From positions 143,221-207,220 of the forward strand of contig DASVQP010000001.1 of NCBI GenBank assembly GCA_036389135.1: DNA of 64,000 nucleotides. The letters are read 5' to 3'. The position numbers were made by a program, and so were the translations under genes. This DNA is from Longimicrobium sp. Lineage in GTDB: Bacteria > Gemmatimonadota > Gemmatimonadetes > Longimicrobiales > Longimicrobiaceae. This document shows positions 25,076 to 33,221 of this stretch, one piece after another (the first letter of the stretch is position 1; each line of letters starts with the position of its first letter). The notes beneath the pieces were generated by a model. It was not told the origin of the DNA, ran no database searches, and saw only the letters and a list, made by a program, of their open reading frames with translations.

Positions 25076-26158
25076 ATGATGAACAGGGGTAAGCGCGAGT
25101 ACGTGCTGATCACCGGCGGCGCCGGCTTCGTGGGCTCCAACCTGGCCGACGCCCTCCTCCGCGAGGGGGAGCGGGTGATCGTGGCCGACAACTTCTCCCG
25201 CGCCGGGGTGCGCCTCAACGCCGCCTGGCTCAAGGCCACCCACGGCGACCGGGTGCGCATCGAGAACGTGGACGTGGCGGATGCGGCGCGGATGCGCGCC
25301 CTGGTTCGCGAGAGCAGGCAGGTCTTCCACCTGGCGGCACAGGTGGCGGTCACCACCTCGCTGATCGACCCCGCGCTCGACCTGCGGACGAACATCATCG
25401 GCACCTTCAACGTGCTGGAGGCGGCGCGCACCATGCTCAACCCGCCGCCCATCCTCTTCACCAGCACCAACAAGGTGTACGGGGGGATGGAGGAGGTGCC
25501 GGTGGAGCTGGGGGAGGGCGGATACCGCTACGGTGGCGGCCTGACCGGCGTCACCGAGGAGCAGCCGCTCGACTTCCACTCGCCGTACGGGTGCAGCAAG
25601 GGCGCCGCCGACCAGTACGTGCACGACTACGCCCGCATCTTCGGACTCCCGACGGTGGTCTTCCGCATGAGCTGCGTGTACGGTACGCGCCAGTTCGGCA
25701 CTGAGGATCAGGGGTGGGTGGCCCATTTCGCCCGCGCCATCCGCGCCGGCGAGGGGCTCACCATCTACGGCGATGGCCAGCAGGTGCGCGACATCCTCTG
25801 GATCGACGACCTGGTTCGTGCGATGCGGCTCGCGATGGACCGCATGGGCACGGTGGCGGGCGAGGTGTTCAACATCGGCGGCGGCGCGCGCAACGCGGTG
25901 TCGGTGCGCACGGTCATCGACCGGCTGCACGAGATCAGCGGCAGCGAAGTTCCCGTCACCATGGCCGACTGGCGCCCCGGCGACCAGCGCGTCTACGTCT
26001 CGGACACCGGGAAGCTGGAGCGCGTCCTCGGCTGGCGCCCGGAGACTTCGTGGAAAGCCGGCCTGGAAAAGCTCGTCGCATGGCTGGACGAAGCCAAGCT
26101 CGACACCGCCCTCGCGGAGGTGGAGGACGAGGGGGCGCTGGTGAAGGCGGGGGGGTGA
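25076..26158 (+). CDS. CDP-paratose/tyvelose 2-epimerase-like NAD-dependent epimerase
   Basis: A 360-residue extended short-chain dehydrogenase. Tandem ATG codons at 25076 follow GGGAGGCGAGG. Motifs include LITGGAGFVGSNLADALL, the serine/threonine strand LFTSTNKVYGG, and HSPYGCSKGAADQYVHDYAR with the catalytic tyrosine and lysine. The stretch FRMSCVYGTRQFGTEDQGWV closely follows the CDP-paratose 2-epimerase (RfbE) pattern. It probably makes a rare nucleotide sugar from the partner epimerase's product or a parallel one. The substrate call is by motif resemblance only. Confidence 0.85.
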   Translation: MMNRGKREYVLITGGAGFVGSNLADALLREGERVIVADNFSRAGVRLNAAWLKATHGDRVRIENVDVADAARMRALVRESRQVFHLAAQVAVTTSLIDPALDLRTNIIGTFNVLEAARTMLNPPPILFTSTNKVYGGMEEVPVELGEGGYRYGGGLTGVTEEQPLDFHSPYGCSKGAADQYVHDYARIFGLPTVVFRMSCVYGTRQFGTEDQGWVAHFARAIRAGEGLTIYGDGQQVRDILWIDDLVRAMRLAMDRMGTVAGEVFNIGGGARNAVSVRTVIDRLHEISGSEVPVTMADWRPGDQRVYVSDTGKLERVLGWRPETSWKAGLEKLVAWLDEAKLDTALAEVEDEGALVKAGG

Positions 26159-26590
26159 GGGGCCGGCGCCGGATCGCCGGGGGATGAGCACCGGGGGATG
26201 AGCACCGGGGGATGAATCCCCCGGCTGGAACCACGGGAAGGCGGCTGAAGCCGGCTCGGGAGGCGCGGCGTTGGGGGTTCTGGAGGCGGGCTGCGGTACG
26301 GGACCAGGGCACGGGCAGCCACGTGGGGCTGCCCGTACGGGATTTGTGCGTTGGGCAACGGTCGAGGTGCGGCGAAGGGTGGGCAGACACGCAGGTCTGC
26401 CCCTACGGGATCGGTGCGGATGGACGGGCGGCGGTGCGGTGCTGGGCACGGGCGCGATGAATCGCGCCCCTACCGGATCTGCGCAGCGCGCGCGGGGTTC
26501 TCCCCCTCACCCGCCCTGCGCCCCCGCAGGCGGGGGAGGGGGCCGGGGGGAGGGGGCCAGCGTAACGAGCGGGGGTAAAGGCCCCCGCCA
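26159..26590. repeat. Dense composite repeat block
   Basis: About 430 nt of repeats and no gene. A 14-bp unit (CCGGGGGATGAGCA) is in tandem at 26177-26204. It leads into a REP/BIME-like unit: hairpin CCGGGGGATGAATCCCCCGG at 26205-26224 and a second hairpin AGGCGGCTGAAGCCGGCT near 26239-26256. Next come a CAGCCACGTGGGGCTGCC module near 26313, GGGCAGAC/GTCTGCCC at 26381-26402, GGGCGCGAT/ATCGCGCCC at 26450-26469 and the CCCCCGCAGGCGGGGG tract at 26499-26558. It separates the two epimerase genes from the rest of the glycan locus. Confidence 0.75.
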
Positions 26591-26608
26591 TCACATACAT
26601 CCAAACGA

Positions 26609-27589
26609 ATGACGGATACAGTAGCGACCTCCACCATGCGCGCGGCGCGGCTGGAGGGGCCGGGGCAGATCGTGATGGAAGAGACCGCGATCCCCGGGCC
26701 GGGCGCGGGCGAGCTGCGCATCCGCCTGGAAGGGTGCGGGGTGTGCGCCTCCAACCTCACCCCCTGGGCCGGCGCGGAGTGGATGCAGTACCCGTTGGAG
26801 CCCGGCGCCATGGGCCACGAAGGCTGGGGCGTCGTCGATGCGCTTGGCGACGGCGTCAGCGGCGTGCGGGTGGGCGACCGGGTGGCCGCACTCTCGTACA
26901 AGTCGTACGCGGAGTACGACGTGGCCGCCGCCGACGCCATCGTCCCGCTCCCGGCCGTGCTCGACGGCAAGCCCTTCCCCGGCGAGCCGCTGGGGTGCGC
27001 GATGAACATCTTCCGCCGTAGCGGCATCAGCGCGGGGCAGACGGTGGCCATCGTCGGGATCGGCTTCCTGGGCGCGCTCCTCACGCGCCTGGCGGCGGAC
27101 GCGGGTGCGCGCGTGATCGCCATCTCGCGGCGCCCCTTTTCGCTCGACGTGGCGAAGGAGATGGGCGCGCACGAGCTGATCCCCATGGACGACCACTGGC
27201 GGATCATCGAGCGGGTAAAGGAGCTGACCGGCGGCACCTTTGCCGACCGTGTCATCGAGGCAGTCGGCAAGCAGTGGCCGCTCGACCTCGCCGCCGAGAT
27301 CACAAAGGAGCGCGGGCGGCTGGTGGTGGCCGGATATCACCAGGACGGGCCGCGTCAGGTCAACATGCAGCTCTGGAACTGGCGTGGGCTGGACGTGATC
27401 AACGCCCACGAGCGCGACCCGCAGGTCTATCTCGACGGCATCCGCGCCGCCGTGGACGCGGTCGCCGGCGGGCGCCTGGACCCGTCCTCGCTCTACACGC
27501 ACAGCTACGCGCTGGACGAGCTGGGCCGCGCCCTGGACGACACCCGCGACCGCCCGGACGGATTCCTGAAGGCGCTCGTCACCATGTAA
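26609..27589 (+). CDS. Medium-chain (zinc-type) alcohol dehydrogenase-like protein
   Basis: A 326-residue NAD(P)-dependent oxidoreductase. The GroES-like N-domain has the catalytic zinc region LEGCGVCASNLTPW (C47) and GAMGHEGWG (H69/E70). The four-cysteine structural zinc loop is missing. The Rossmann motif is VAIVGIGFLGALLTRLAADAG. Its place between sugar-nucleotide epimerases and glycosyltransferases suggests oxidation or reduction of a sugar or cyclitol hydroxyl. A strong terminator follows directly, so it may be read separately from the Gfo/Idh gene. Confidence 0.85.
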   Translation: MTDTVATSTMRAARLEGPGQIVMEETAIPGPGAGELRIRLEGCGVCASNLTPWAGAEWMQYPLEPGAMGHEGWGVVDALGDGVSGVRVGDRVAALSYKSYAEYDVAAADAIVPLPAVLDGKPFPGEPLGCAMNIFRRSGISAGQTVAIVGIGFLGALLTRLAADAGARVIAISRRPFSLDVAKEMGAHELIPMDDHWRIIERVKELTGGTFADRVIEAVGKQWPLDLAAEITKERGRLVVAGYHQDGPRQVNMQLWNWRGLDVINAHERDPQVYLDGIRAAVDAVAGGRLDPSSLYTHSYALDELGRALDDTRDRPDGFLKALVTM

Positions 27590-27595
27590 CCGCCT

Positions 27596-27626
27596 GGCAC
27601 CCGCGGCTCACCCCGCGGGTGCCTTT
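27596..27626 (+). terminator. Rho-independent terminator
   Basis: GGCACCCGCGG at 27596-27606 pairs perfectly with CCGCGGGTGCC at 27613-27623 and is followed by TTTCTTGCTTT. It lies 6 nt after the dehydrogenase stop, inside the glycan locus. Confidence 0.85.
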
Positions 27627-27628
27627 CT

Positions 27629-27660
27629 TGCTTTGTAGATCCTGTGCTTTGTAGATCCTG
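27629..27660. repeat. 16-bp perfect tandem duplication
   Basis: TGCTTTGTAGATCCTG occurs at 27629-27644 and again at 27645-27660. The second copy ends at the ribosome binding site (GGGAG) of the Gfo/Idh gene. Confidence 0.9.
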
Positions 27661-27671
27661 GGAGATATTCA

Positions 27672-28703
27672 GTGACCGACGCGCTGCTCGAAGAACGCAC
27701 TGACGCACTTACGCACTCACGCACTCCCCGCTTGGGATTCCTGGGTGTCGGCTGGATTGGCCGGCACCGCATGGAGGCCATCGCGCGCGCCGGCTTCGGC
27801 ACGGTGGCTGCCGTCTCCGATCCGTCGCCGGAGATGACGGCGGCGGCGCGCGAGACCGCCCCGGACGCCGAGGTGGCGGACGGACTCGATGCGCTGCTGG
27901 AGATGGGGCTGGATGGGATCGTCATCGCCACGCCGAGCGCGCTGCACGCCGAGCAGTCGATCCGCGCCCTCGAAGCAGGCGTCGCGGTGTTCTGCCAGAA
28001 GCCGCTCGGGCGCACGGCGGACGAGGTGCGGCGCGTGGTGGATGCGGCGCGGTCCGCTGACCGGCTCCTCTCCGTCGACCTGTCGTATCGCTTCACCGAG
28101 GGGATGCGCCACATCCGCGAGCGGATCGAGGGGGGCGAGCTGGGGCGGGTGTACGCGGTGGACCTGACCTTCCACAACGCGTACGGCCCGGACAAGCCCT
28201 GGTTCTACGATCCCGCTCTCTCCGGCGGCGGGTGCGTGATGGATCTGGGGGTGCACCTGGTGGACCTGGCGCTCTGGACCCTCGGCTTCCCGGCCGTCGA
28301 TTCGGTGGATGGGAAGCTCTTCGCGGGCGGCGAGCCGCTGCGGGACGCGGCGAAGCAGGTGGAGGACTACGCAGTCGCCTCCATCGGGCTCCAGGACGGT
28401 ACGGCGGTGCGGCTGGCCTGCTCCTGGCGCCTTTCGGCCGGCCAGGACGCGGTGATCGCGGCCGACTTCTACGGCACGGGCGGCGGCGCGGCGCTCCGCA
28501 ACGTGAACGGCTCCTTCTTCGACTTCACCGCCGAGCTCTTCCACGGCACCTCCCGCGAAACGCTCGCGACGCCGCCGGACGAGTGGGGCGGGCGCGCGGG
28601 AGTGGATTGGGCGCGGCGGCTGGCGGCGGGGGAGCGCTTCGATGCGGCCAGCGAGCGGCTGGTGGACGTGGCGGCCGTGCTCGACCGCATTTACGGTCGA
28701 TGA
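27672..28703 (+). CDS. Gfo/Idh/MocA-family oxidoreductase
   Basis: A 343-residue NAD(P)-dependent enzyme acting on sugars or inositols. The GTG at 27672 follows GGGAG with 8-nt spacing. The nucleotide motif is LGFLGVGWIGRHRMEAI. The EKP motif appears as FCQKPLG, keeping the lysine. The C-terminal domain has SGGGCVMDLGVHLVDLALW with the usual histidine. Residues 10-20 (RTDALTHSRTP) are encoded by a dispersed CGCACTCA repeat, so the first 20 residues are probably not part of the fold; a TTG at 27732 is an alternative start. Its stop overlaps the next gene (ATGA). Confidence 0.88.
   Translation: MTDALLEERTDALTHSRTPRLGFLGVGWIGRHRMEAIARAGFGTVAAVSDPSPEMTAAARETAPDAEVADGLDALLEMGLDGIVIATPSALHAEQSIRALEAGVAVFCQKPLGRTADEVRRVVDAARSADRLLSVDLSYRFTEGMRHIRERIEGGELGRVYAVDLTFHNAYGPDKPWFYDPALSGGGCVMDLGVHLVDLALWTLGFPAVDSVDGKLFAGGEPLRDAAKQVEDYAVASIGLQDGTAVRLACSWRLSAGQDAVIAADFYGTGGGAALRNVNGSFFDFTAELFHGTSRETLATPPDEWGGRAGVDWARRLAAGERFDAASERLVDVAAVLDRIYGR
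27695..27726. repeat. ACGCACTCA-type repeat inside a coding region
   Basis: ACGCACTGACGCACTTACGC and its continuation ACTCACGCACTC repeat an 8-bp unit related to ACGCACTC four times. The same unit is found at 47711-47735 and, inverted, at 47530-47558, outside genes. Here it is in frame and encodes residues 9-19 of the Gfo/Idh protein. Confidence 0.8.
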
Positions 28704-29821
28704 AGATACTCCTCACGACCGACACACTCGGCGGGGTGTGGGACCACACGGTGACGCTGGCGTGCGAGCTGAGCGCGGCGGGGCACGACGTGCTGGTCGC
28801 CGCGCTGGGCGAGGTGCGCGACGAGCGGCTGGCGCACCTCTCCGCGGGCGTCCAGGTCACCTCGCGCCCCTACAAGCTGGAGTGGATGCCCGGCGCGGGC
28901 GACGACGTGCGCGCCGCCGCCGGCTGGCTGCGCGGGCTGGCCGAGGTGTGGAACGCGGACGTGGTGCACCTCAACCAGATGGCGTACGCGGCGTTCGGCT
29001 TCTCCGTGCCCGTCGTGGCGGCGGTGCACAGCGACGTGCTCTCCTGGTGGACGCACGTGCTGGGCGGCGACGCGCCGATGGACGAGTGGGGGCAGTACGC
29101 GGAGTGGGTGCGCGAAGGGCTCCTCGCCGCGGACGCGGTGGTGACGCCCACCCAGTACCAGGCCACCCTCCTCGTGCGCCACTACGACGTGCGGGGGGCG
29201 CGCGTCATCTACAACGGCGTGGAGCTCGCCGCCGGCGACGATCCGCGGCCGCGCACCGAGTTCTGCGCGCTCAGCGTGGGGCGGCTGTGGGACCGCGGCA
29301 AGGGAGTGGACACGCTGGACGCCGCCGCCGGGCTGCTGGGCGCGGCCTTCCCGGCCGTCCACGTGCTGGGCGAGACGATGTCGCCGCACGGCGACCGCTA
29401 CGAGCCGCGCCACCTGCGTGCGCACGGCCGCGTGGAGCGGTCGGAGGTGGACGAGTGGATGCGGCGCGCCTCCGTGTACGTGGCGCCCTCGCGCTACGAG
29501 CCGTTCGGGCTGGCGCCGCTGGAGGCCGCGCTGCACGGCTGCGCGCTGGTGCTGAGCGACATCGGCACCTTTCGCGAGCTGTGGCACGGGTGCGCGGAGT
29601 TCGTGCCGCCCGGAGACGCGGAGGCGCTGGCCGTGGCGCTCCGCGGGCTGCGCGACGACCCGGCGCGGGTGGCGCGGCTGGCGGAAGGTGCGCGCAAGCG
29701 TGCGCTCCGCCGCTACACCAGCGGCCGCATGGCCGAGGAGTACATCGCATTGTACCGGCAGCTCGCGCAGCGCCACGCCGTCCGCGACCGCGCGCAGGCC
29801 GCCACCGCAGCCGCTCCATGA
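28700..29821 (+). CDS. GT4-type glycosyltransferase
   Basis: A 373-residue GT-B retaining glycosyltransferase. The N-domain starts MKILLTTDTLGGVWDHTVTLACEL, the usual GT4 nucleotide-fold opening. The C-domain has YEPFGLAPLEAALHGCALVLSDIGTFREL, including the E-x7-E signature that binds the sugar nucleotide. The ATG overlaps the Gfo/Idh stop, and the stop overlaps the next start, both as ATGA. It should add one sugar of the locus product in the cytoplasm. Donor and acceptor are unknown. Confidence 0.9.
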   Translation: MKILLTTDTLGGVWDHTVTLACELSAAGHDVLVAALGEVRDERLAHLSAGVQVTSRPYKLEWMPGAGDDVRAAAGWLRGLAEVWNADVVHLNQMAYAAFGFSVPVVAAVHSDVLSWWTHVLGGDAPMDEWGQYAEWVREGLLAADAVVTPTQYQATLLVRHYDVRGARVIYNGVELAAGDDPRPRTEFCALSVGRLWDRGKGVDTLDAAAGLLGAAFPAVHVLGETMSPHGDRYEPRHLRAHGRVERSEVDEWMRRASVYVAPSRYEPFGLAPLEAALHGCALVLSDIGTFRELWHGCAEFVPPGDAEALAVALRGLRDDPARVARLAEGARKRALRRYTSGRMAEEYIALYRQLAQRHAVRDRAQAATAAAP

Positions 29822-30948
29822 GATTCGTCTTCTTCGTACACAGCGCCGTCTCGGACTGGAACCACGGCAACGCGCACTTCCTGCGCGGGCTGATGAGCTC
29901 GCTGGCGCGGCGCGGGCACACGGTGATCTCGTACGAGCCGCGCGGCGCCTGGTCGCTGGAGAACCTCCTGGCAGACCACGGCGTTGGGCCGGTGGTGGAG
30001 TTCGCCCGCGCGTACCCGGAGATCGAGGTGCGCTCGTACGACCCCGCCGCGCCCGCGCTGGACGAGGCCGTCGCCGGAGCGGACGTGGTGCTGGTGCACG
30101 AGTGGAACGATCCGGAGGTCGCCAACGCCATCCCGGCGGCCGCTCGGCGAGCGGGAGCGCTCGTACTCTTCCACGACACGCACCACCGGCCCTGGAGCCA
30201 GCCCGAAGCGATTGCCCGTTTCGACCTGGCGGCGTTCGACGGCGTGCTGGCCTTCGGCGACGTGCTGCGCGAGGTGTATCGCGACCGCTTCGGCGTGGAG
30301 CGCGCGTGGACGCTGCACGAGGCCGCCGACACCGTCCGCTTCCGCCCGCTGGACGTGCCGAAGACGCAGGACGTGGTTTGGATCGGCAACTGGGGCGACG
30401 AGGAGCGCACGCAGGAGCTGCGCGACTTCTGGCTGGCGCCCGCCGCGCGAAACCGAGACCTGCGCTGGACGGCGCACGGCGTCCGCTACCCGGAGTATGC
30501 CCTGAAGGAGCTGAGAGAAGCCGGGGTGGAGTTTCGCGGATGGGCGCCCTCGCTCCAGGTGCCGGAAGCATTCTCCTCCGCGCGCGCCACGCTGCACGTG
30601 CCGCGGCGCGCGTACGTGGAGGCGCTGGCGGGGATCCCCACCATCCGCGTTTTCGAGGCGCTCGCGTGCGGCATCCCGCTCGTCTGCGCGCCATGGAGCG
30701 ACGCCGAGGGTCTCTTCCGCCCCGGCGACTACGCCGTCGCGGAGACGCCCGCCGAGATGGAGGCCACCCTCCTGCGCCTGGTGCGCGGCGAGGACGAGGC
30801 GCGCCGGCAGGCGGAGCGCGGGCTGGAGACGATCCTCGCCCGCCACACCTGCGACCACCGCGCGGACGAGCTGCTGCACGTGGTGGAAACACTCGGCGCC
30901 GCGGGCAGCGCCGGAACTCGCCCAACCGCCGGAACCGCATGCATCTGA
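29818..30948 (+). CDS. CgeB-like glycosyltransferase (first of three)
   Basis: A 376-residue GT-B-type protein. The N-terminus reads MRFVFFVHSAVSDWNHGNAH, with a nucleotide-fold strand and a SDW-x-HGNAH loop. The C-domain has VWIGNWGDEERTQELRDFW, FRGWAPSLQVPEAFSSARATLHVPRR and RVFEALACGIPLVCAPW. The last matches the CgeB/DUF3880-type signature in which a glutamate binds the donor. CgeB proteins in Bacillus modify the spore surface glycan. It overlaps the genes on both sides. The tail after residue 355 is Gly/Thr/Ala-rich and is probably disordered. Confidence 0.7.
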   Translation: MRFVFFVHSAVSDWNHGNAHFLRGLMSSLARRGHTVISYEPRGAWSLENLLADHGVGPVVEFARAYPEIEVRSYDPAAPALDEAVAGADVVLVHEWNDPEVANAIPAAARRAGALVLFHDTHHRPWSQPEAIARFDLAAFDGVLAFGDVLREVYRDRFGVERAWTLHEAADTVRFRPLDVPKTQDVVWIGNWGDEERTQELRDFWLAPAARNRDLRWTAHGVRYPEYALKELREAGVEFRGWAPSLQVPEAFSSARATLHVPRRAYVEALAGIPTIRVFEALACGIPLVCAPWSDAEGLFRPGDYAVAETPAEMEATLLRLVRGEDEARRQAERGLETILARHTCDHRADELLHVVETLGAAGSAGTRPTAGTACI

Positions 30949-32021
30949 CCTTCTTCGGATCGTCGCTCGTATCGTCGTACTGGAACGGCGCGGCGACGTA
31001 CTACCGGGGCCTCCTGCGCGCCCTCCACGAGCGCGGCCACCGCATCACCTTCTGCGAGCCGGACGCCTACGGCCGCCAGCAGAACCGCGACCTGGCGGTG
31101 GACCCGTCTTACGCCCGCGTCATCGTCTACCGCACCGAGGACGAGCGCGATGAGCTGATGGAGCGCGCGTTCGCGGACAGCGAGTGGGTGATCAAGTGTA
31201 GCGGAGTGGGCGTCTGGGACGCTGAATTGGAGGCAGCCGTCGCCGCGCGCGCCGGCGGCGAGGTGATGACGGCCTTTCTGGACGTGGACGCGCCGGCCAC
31301 GCTGGGGCGCATCGCGGCGGACGCGGCTGACCCCTTCCGCGCGCACATTCCGCGTTACGATCACATCCTCACCTACGGCGGGGGACCGCCGGTGGTGGCG
31401 GAGTACGAGCGGTGGGGCGCCCGCGCGTGCACCCCCATCTACAACGGCCTGGACCCAGAGGAGCACCGCCCCCTGCCGCGCGACGGTGCGCCGAAGTGGG
31501 ACCTCCTCTTCATGGGGAACCGCCTGCCGGACCGCGAGGCGCGCGTGAACGAGTTCTTCTTTCGCGCCGCCTCACTGTGCCCGGAGGCGCGCTTCGCCCT
31601 GGGCGGCGAGGGGTGGGGCGACCGCGGGATGCCCGCCAACGTCGAGTACCTGGGCCACGTCCCCACCGCGCGCCACAACGAGGTGAACGCGGCCGCGCGC
31701 CTGGTGCTCAACGTGCACCGCGACAGCATGGTACAGAACGGCTTCTCCCCCGCGACGCGCATGTTCGAGGCAGCCGGCGCCGCCGCGTGCCAGGTGACGG
31801 ACGCATGGGTGGGCATCGACGAGTTCTTTGCGCCGGGCGACGAGATCCTGGTCGCCGCCAGCGCGGAAGAGGTGGCGGCGCTGGTGCGCTCAACTGGCGA
31901 CGACGAGGCGCGGCGGATCGGCGAGGCGGCACGGAGGCGCGCGATCGAAGCGCACACCTACGGCCAGCGCGCGGCACTGCTGGACTCCATCCTGAGGGCA
32001 CCCGTCGGGAGCGCGGCATGA
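30939..32021 (+). CDS. CgeB-like glycosyltransferase (second of three)
   Basis: A 360-residue GT-B-type protein that overlaps the previous gene by 10 nt. The N-terminus reads MHLTFFGSSLVSSYWNGAATYYRGLLRAL, the middle DLLFMGNRLPDREARVNEFF and the C-domain VEYLGHVPTARHNEVNAAARLVLNVHRDSM. The CgeB signature is RMFEAAGAAACQVTDAWVGIDEFFAPGDEIL. It is clearly related to the next gene in layout (same opening, same FEAAG and FF-x-PG-x-EI ends). The first gene is more distant. Together they suggest successive additions by paralogues to one glycan. Confidence 0.75.
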   Translation: MHLTFFGSSLVSSYWNGAATYYRGLLRALHERGHRITFCEPDAYGRQQNRDLAVDPSYARVIVYRTEDERDELMERAFADSEWVIKCSGVGVWDAELEAAVAARAGGEVMTAFLDVDAPATLGRIAADAADPFRAHIPRYDHILTYGGGPPVVAEYERWGARACTPIYNGLDPEEHRPLPRDGAPKWDLLFMGNRLPDREARVNEFFFRAASLCPEARFALGGEGWGDRGMPANVEYLGHVPTARHNEVNAAARLVLNVHRDSMVQNGFSPATRMFEAAGAAACQVTDAWVGIDEFFAPGDEILVAASAEEVAALVRSTGDDEARRIGEAARRRAIEAHTYGQRAALLDSILRAPVGSAA

Positions 32022-33097
32022 AGCTCGTCGTCTTCGGCCTGTCGATCTCCTCCAGCTGGGGGAACGGGCACGCCACCACCTACCGCGCGCTGCTGCGGGC
32101 CTTCGCGGCGCGCGGGCACGAGGTGGTGTTCTACGAGTGGGACGCGCCCTGGTACGGCGGCGAGAACCGCGACCACCCGGACCCGTCGTACTGCCGCCTC
32201 GTCCTCTACCCCACCTGGGACGACGTCGCCGCCGACGCCGTCGCGGAGGCTCGTGACGCGGACGCGGTGATCGTGGGCTCGTACGTCAACGAGGGGCCGC
32301 GGGTGATCGACGCCCTTGCCAGCGCGGGCGTCGATCCCCTCTTCTTCTACGACATCGACACGCCGGTGACCGTGGCCGCGCTGCGCACCGGCGGCGCGGA
32401 GTACCTGCGCGCGGATCAGGTGCCGCTCTTCACGCGCTACCTGTCGTTCACGGGCGGTCCCTTTCTGCACGAGGTGCTGGAGGGGGAGCTCGGGGCCCGC
32501 GAGGCGCGCCCGCTGTACTGCTCCGTGGACGAGGCCCGCTACCGCCCCACGCCCGTGGACCCGGCGCTGGCGTGCGACCTGGCGTACATGGGCACCTACG
32601 CGGCGGACCGGCAGCCGGTGCTCGACCGTTTCCTGGTGGACGTGGCGCGGCGCCTGCCGGAGCGGCGCTTCGTGGTGGCGGGGCCGCAGTATCCGGACGG
32701 CATCCGCTGGCCGGCCAACGTGCGCCACATCCACCACCTGGGCCCGGCGCAGCACCCGGCGTTCTACAGCAGCGCGGCCTGGCAGCTCAACGCCACCCGC
32801 GCGGACATGGTTGCGGCGGGGTGGTCGCCTTCGGTGCGGCTCTTCGAGGCCGCCGCGTGCGGCGCGGCGATGATCTCCGACAGGTGGCCGGGAATCGAGG
32901 CGTTCTTCACCCCCGGCCGCGAAATCCTCCTCCCGCAAACGACCGCGGAGGTGGCGGACATCGTCGCACGGACGCACGAGGACGACCGGCGCGCGATCGG
33001 GCACGCGGCGCGGGAGCGCATCCTGGCGGAGCACACCGCCGAGCACCGTGCGGCGGAGCTGGAGGCGCTGGTCGGTGCGCCGGCGGGCATCCGATGA
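32018..33097 (+). CDS. CgeB-like glycosyltransferase (third of three)
   Basis: A 359-residue GT-B-type protein whose ATG overlaps the previous stop by 4 nt. Motifs are MKLVVFGLSISSSWGNGHAT, CDLAYMGTYAADRQPVLDRF, HHLGPAQHPAFYSSAAWQLN and SVRLFEAAACGAAMISDRWP with GIEAFFTPGREILLP. The family call rests on this C-terminal block. It is the last gene of the overlapping run 27672-33097. A CACAGAG palindrome begins 9 nt later and may end the transcript. Confidence 0.75.
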   Translation: MKLVVFGLSISSSWGNGHATTYRALLRAFAARGHEVVFYEWDAPWYGGENRDHPDPSYCRLVLYPTWDDVAADAVAEARDADAVIVGSYVNEGPRVIDALASAGVDPLFFYDIDTPVTVAALRTGGAEYLRADQVPLFTRYLSFTGGPFLHEVLEGELGAREARPLYCSVDEARYRPTPVDPALACDLAYMGTYAADRQPVLDRFLVDVARRLPERRFVVAGPQYPDGIRWPANVRHIHHLGPAQHPAFYSSAAWQLNATRADMVAAGWSPSVRLFEAAACGAAMISDRWPGIEAFFTPGREILLPQTTAEVADIVARTHEDDRRAIGHAARERILAEHTAEHRAAELEALVGAPAGIR

Positions 33098-33105
33098 ACA
33101 GCGCC

Positions 33106-33190
33106 TCACACAGAGACACAGAGGGTACGGAAAGCTGAACGGAAAGGGCTTCTCTGCGGCTTTCTGCTCCCCTCCGTGCCCTCTGTGTGA
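33106..33190. repeat. CACAGAG palindromic element
   Basis: TCACACAGAGACACAGAGGG at the left pairs with CCCTCTGTGTGA at the right around a core with GGAAAGC and a CTGAACGG stretch. It is less regular than the copy at 19120. It lies just after the glycosyltransferase operon and before the next lipoprotein gene. Confidence 0.7.
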
Positions 33191-33221
33191 TGGTTTCTCT
33201 CACCTCAACCCCGTGATCGCC

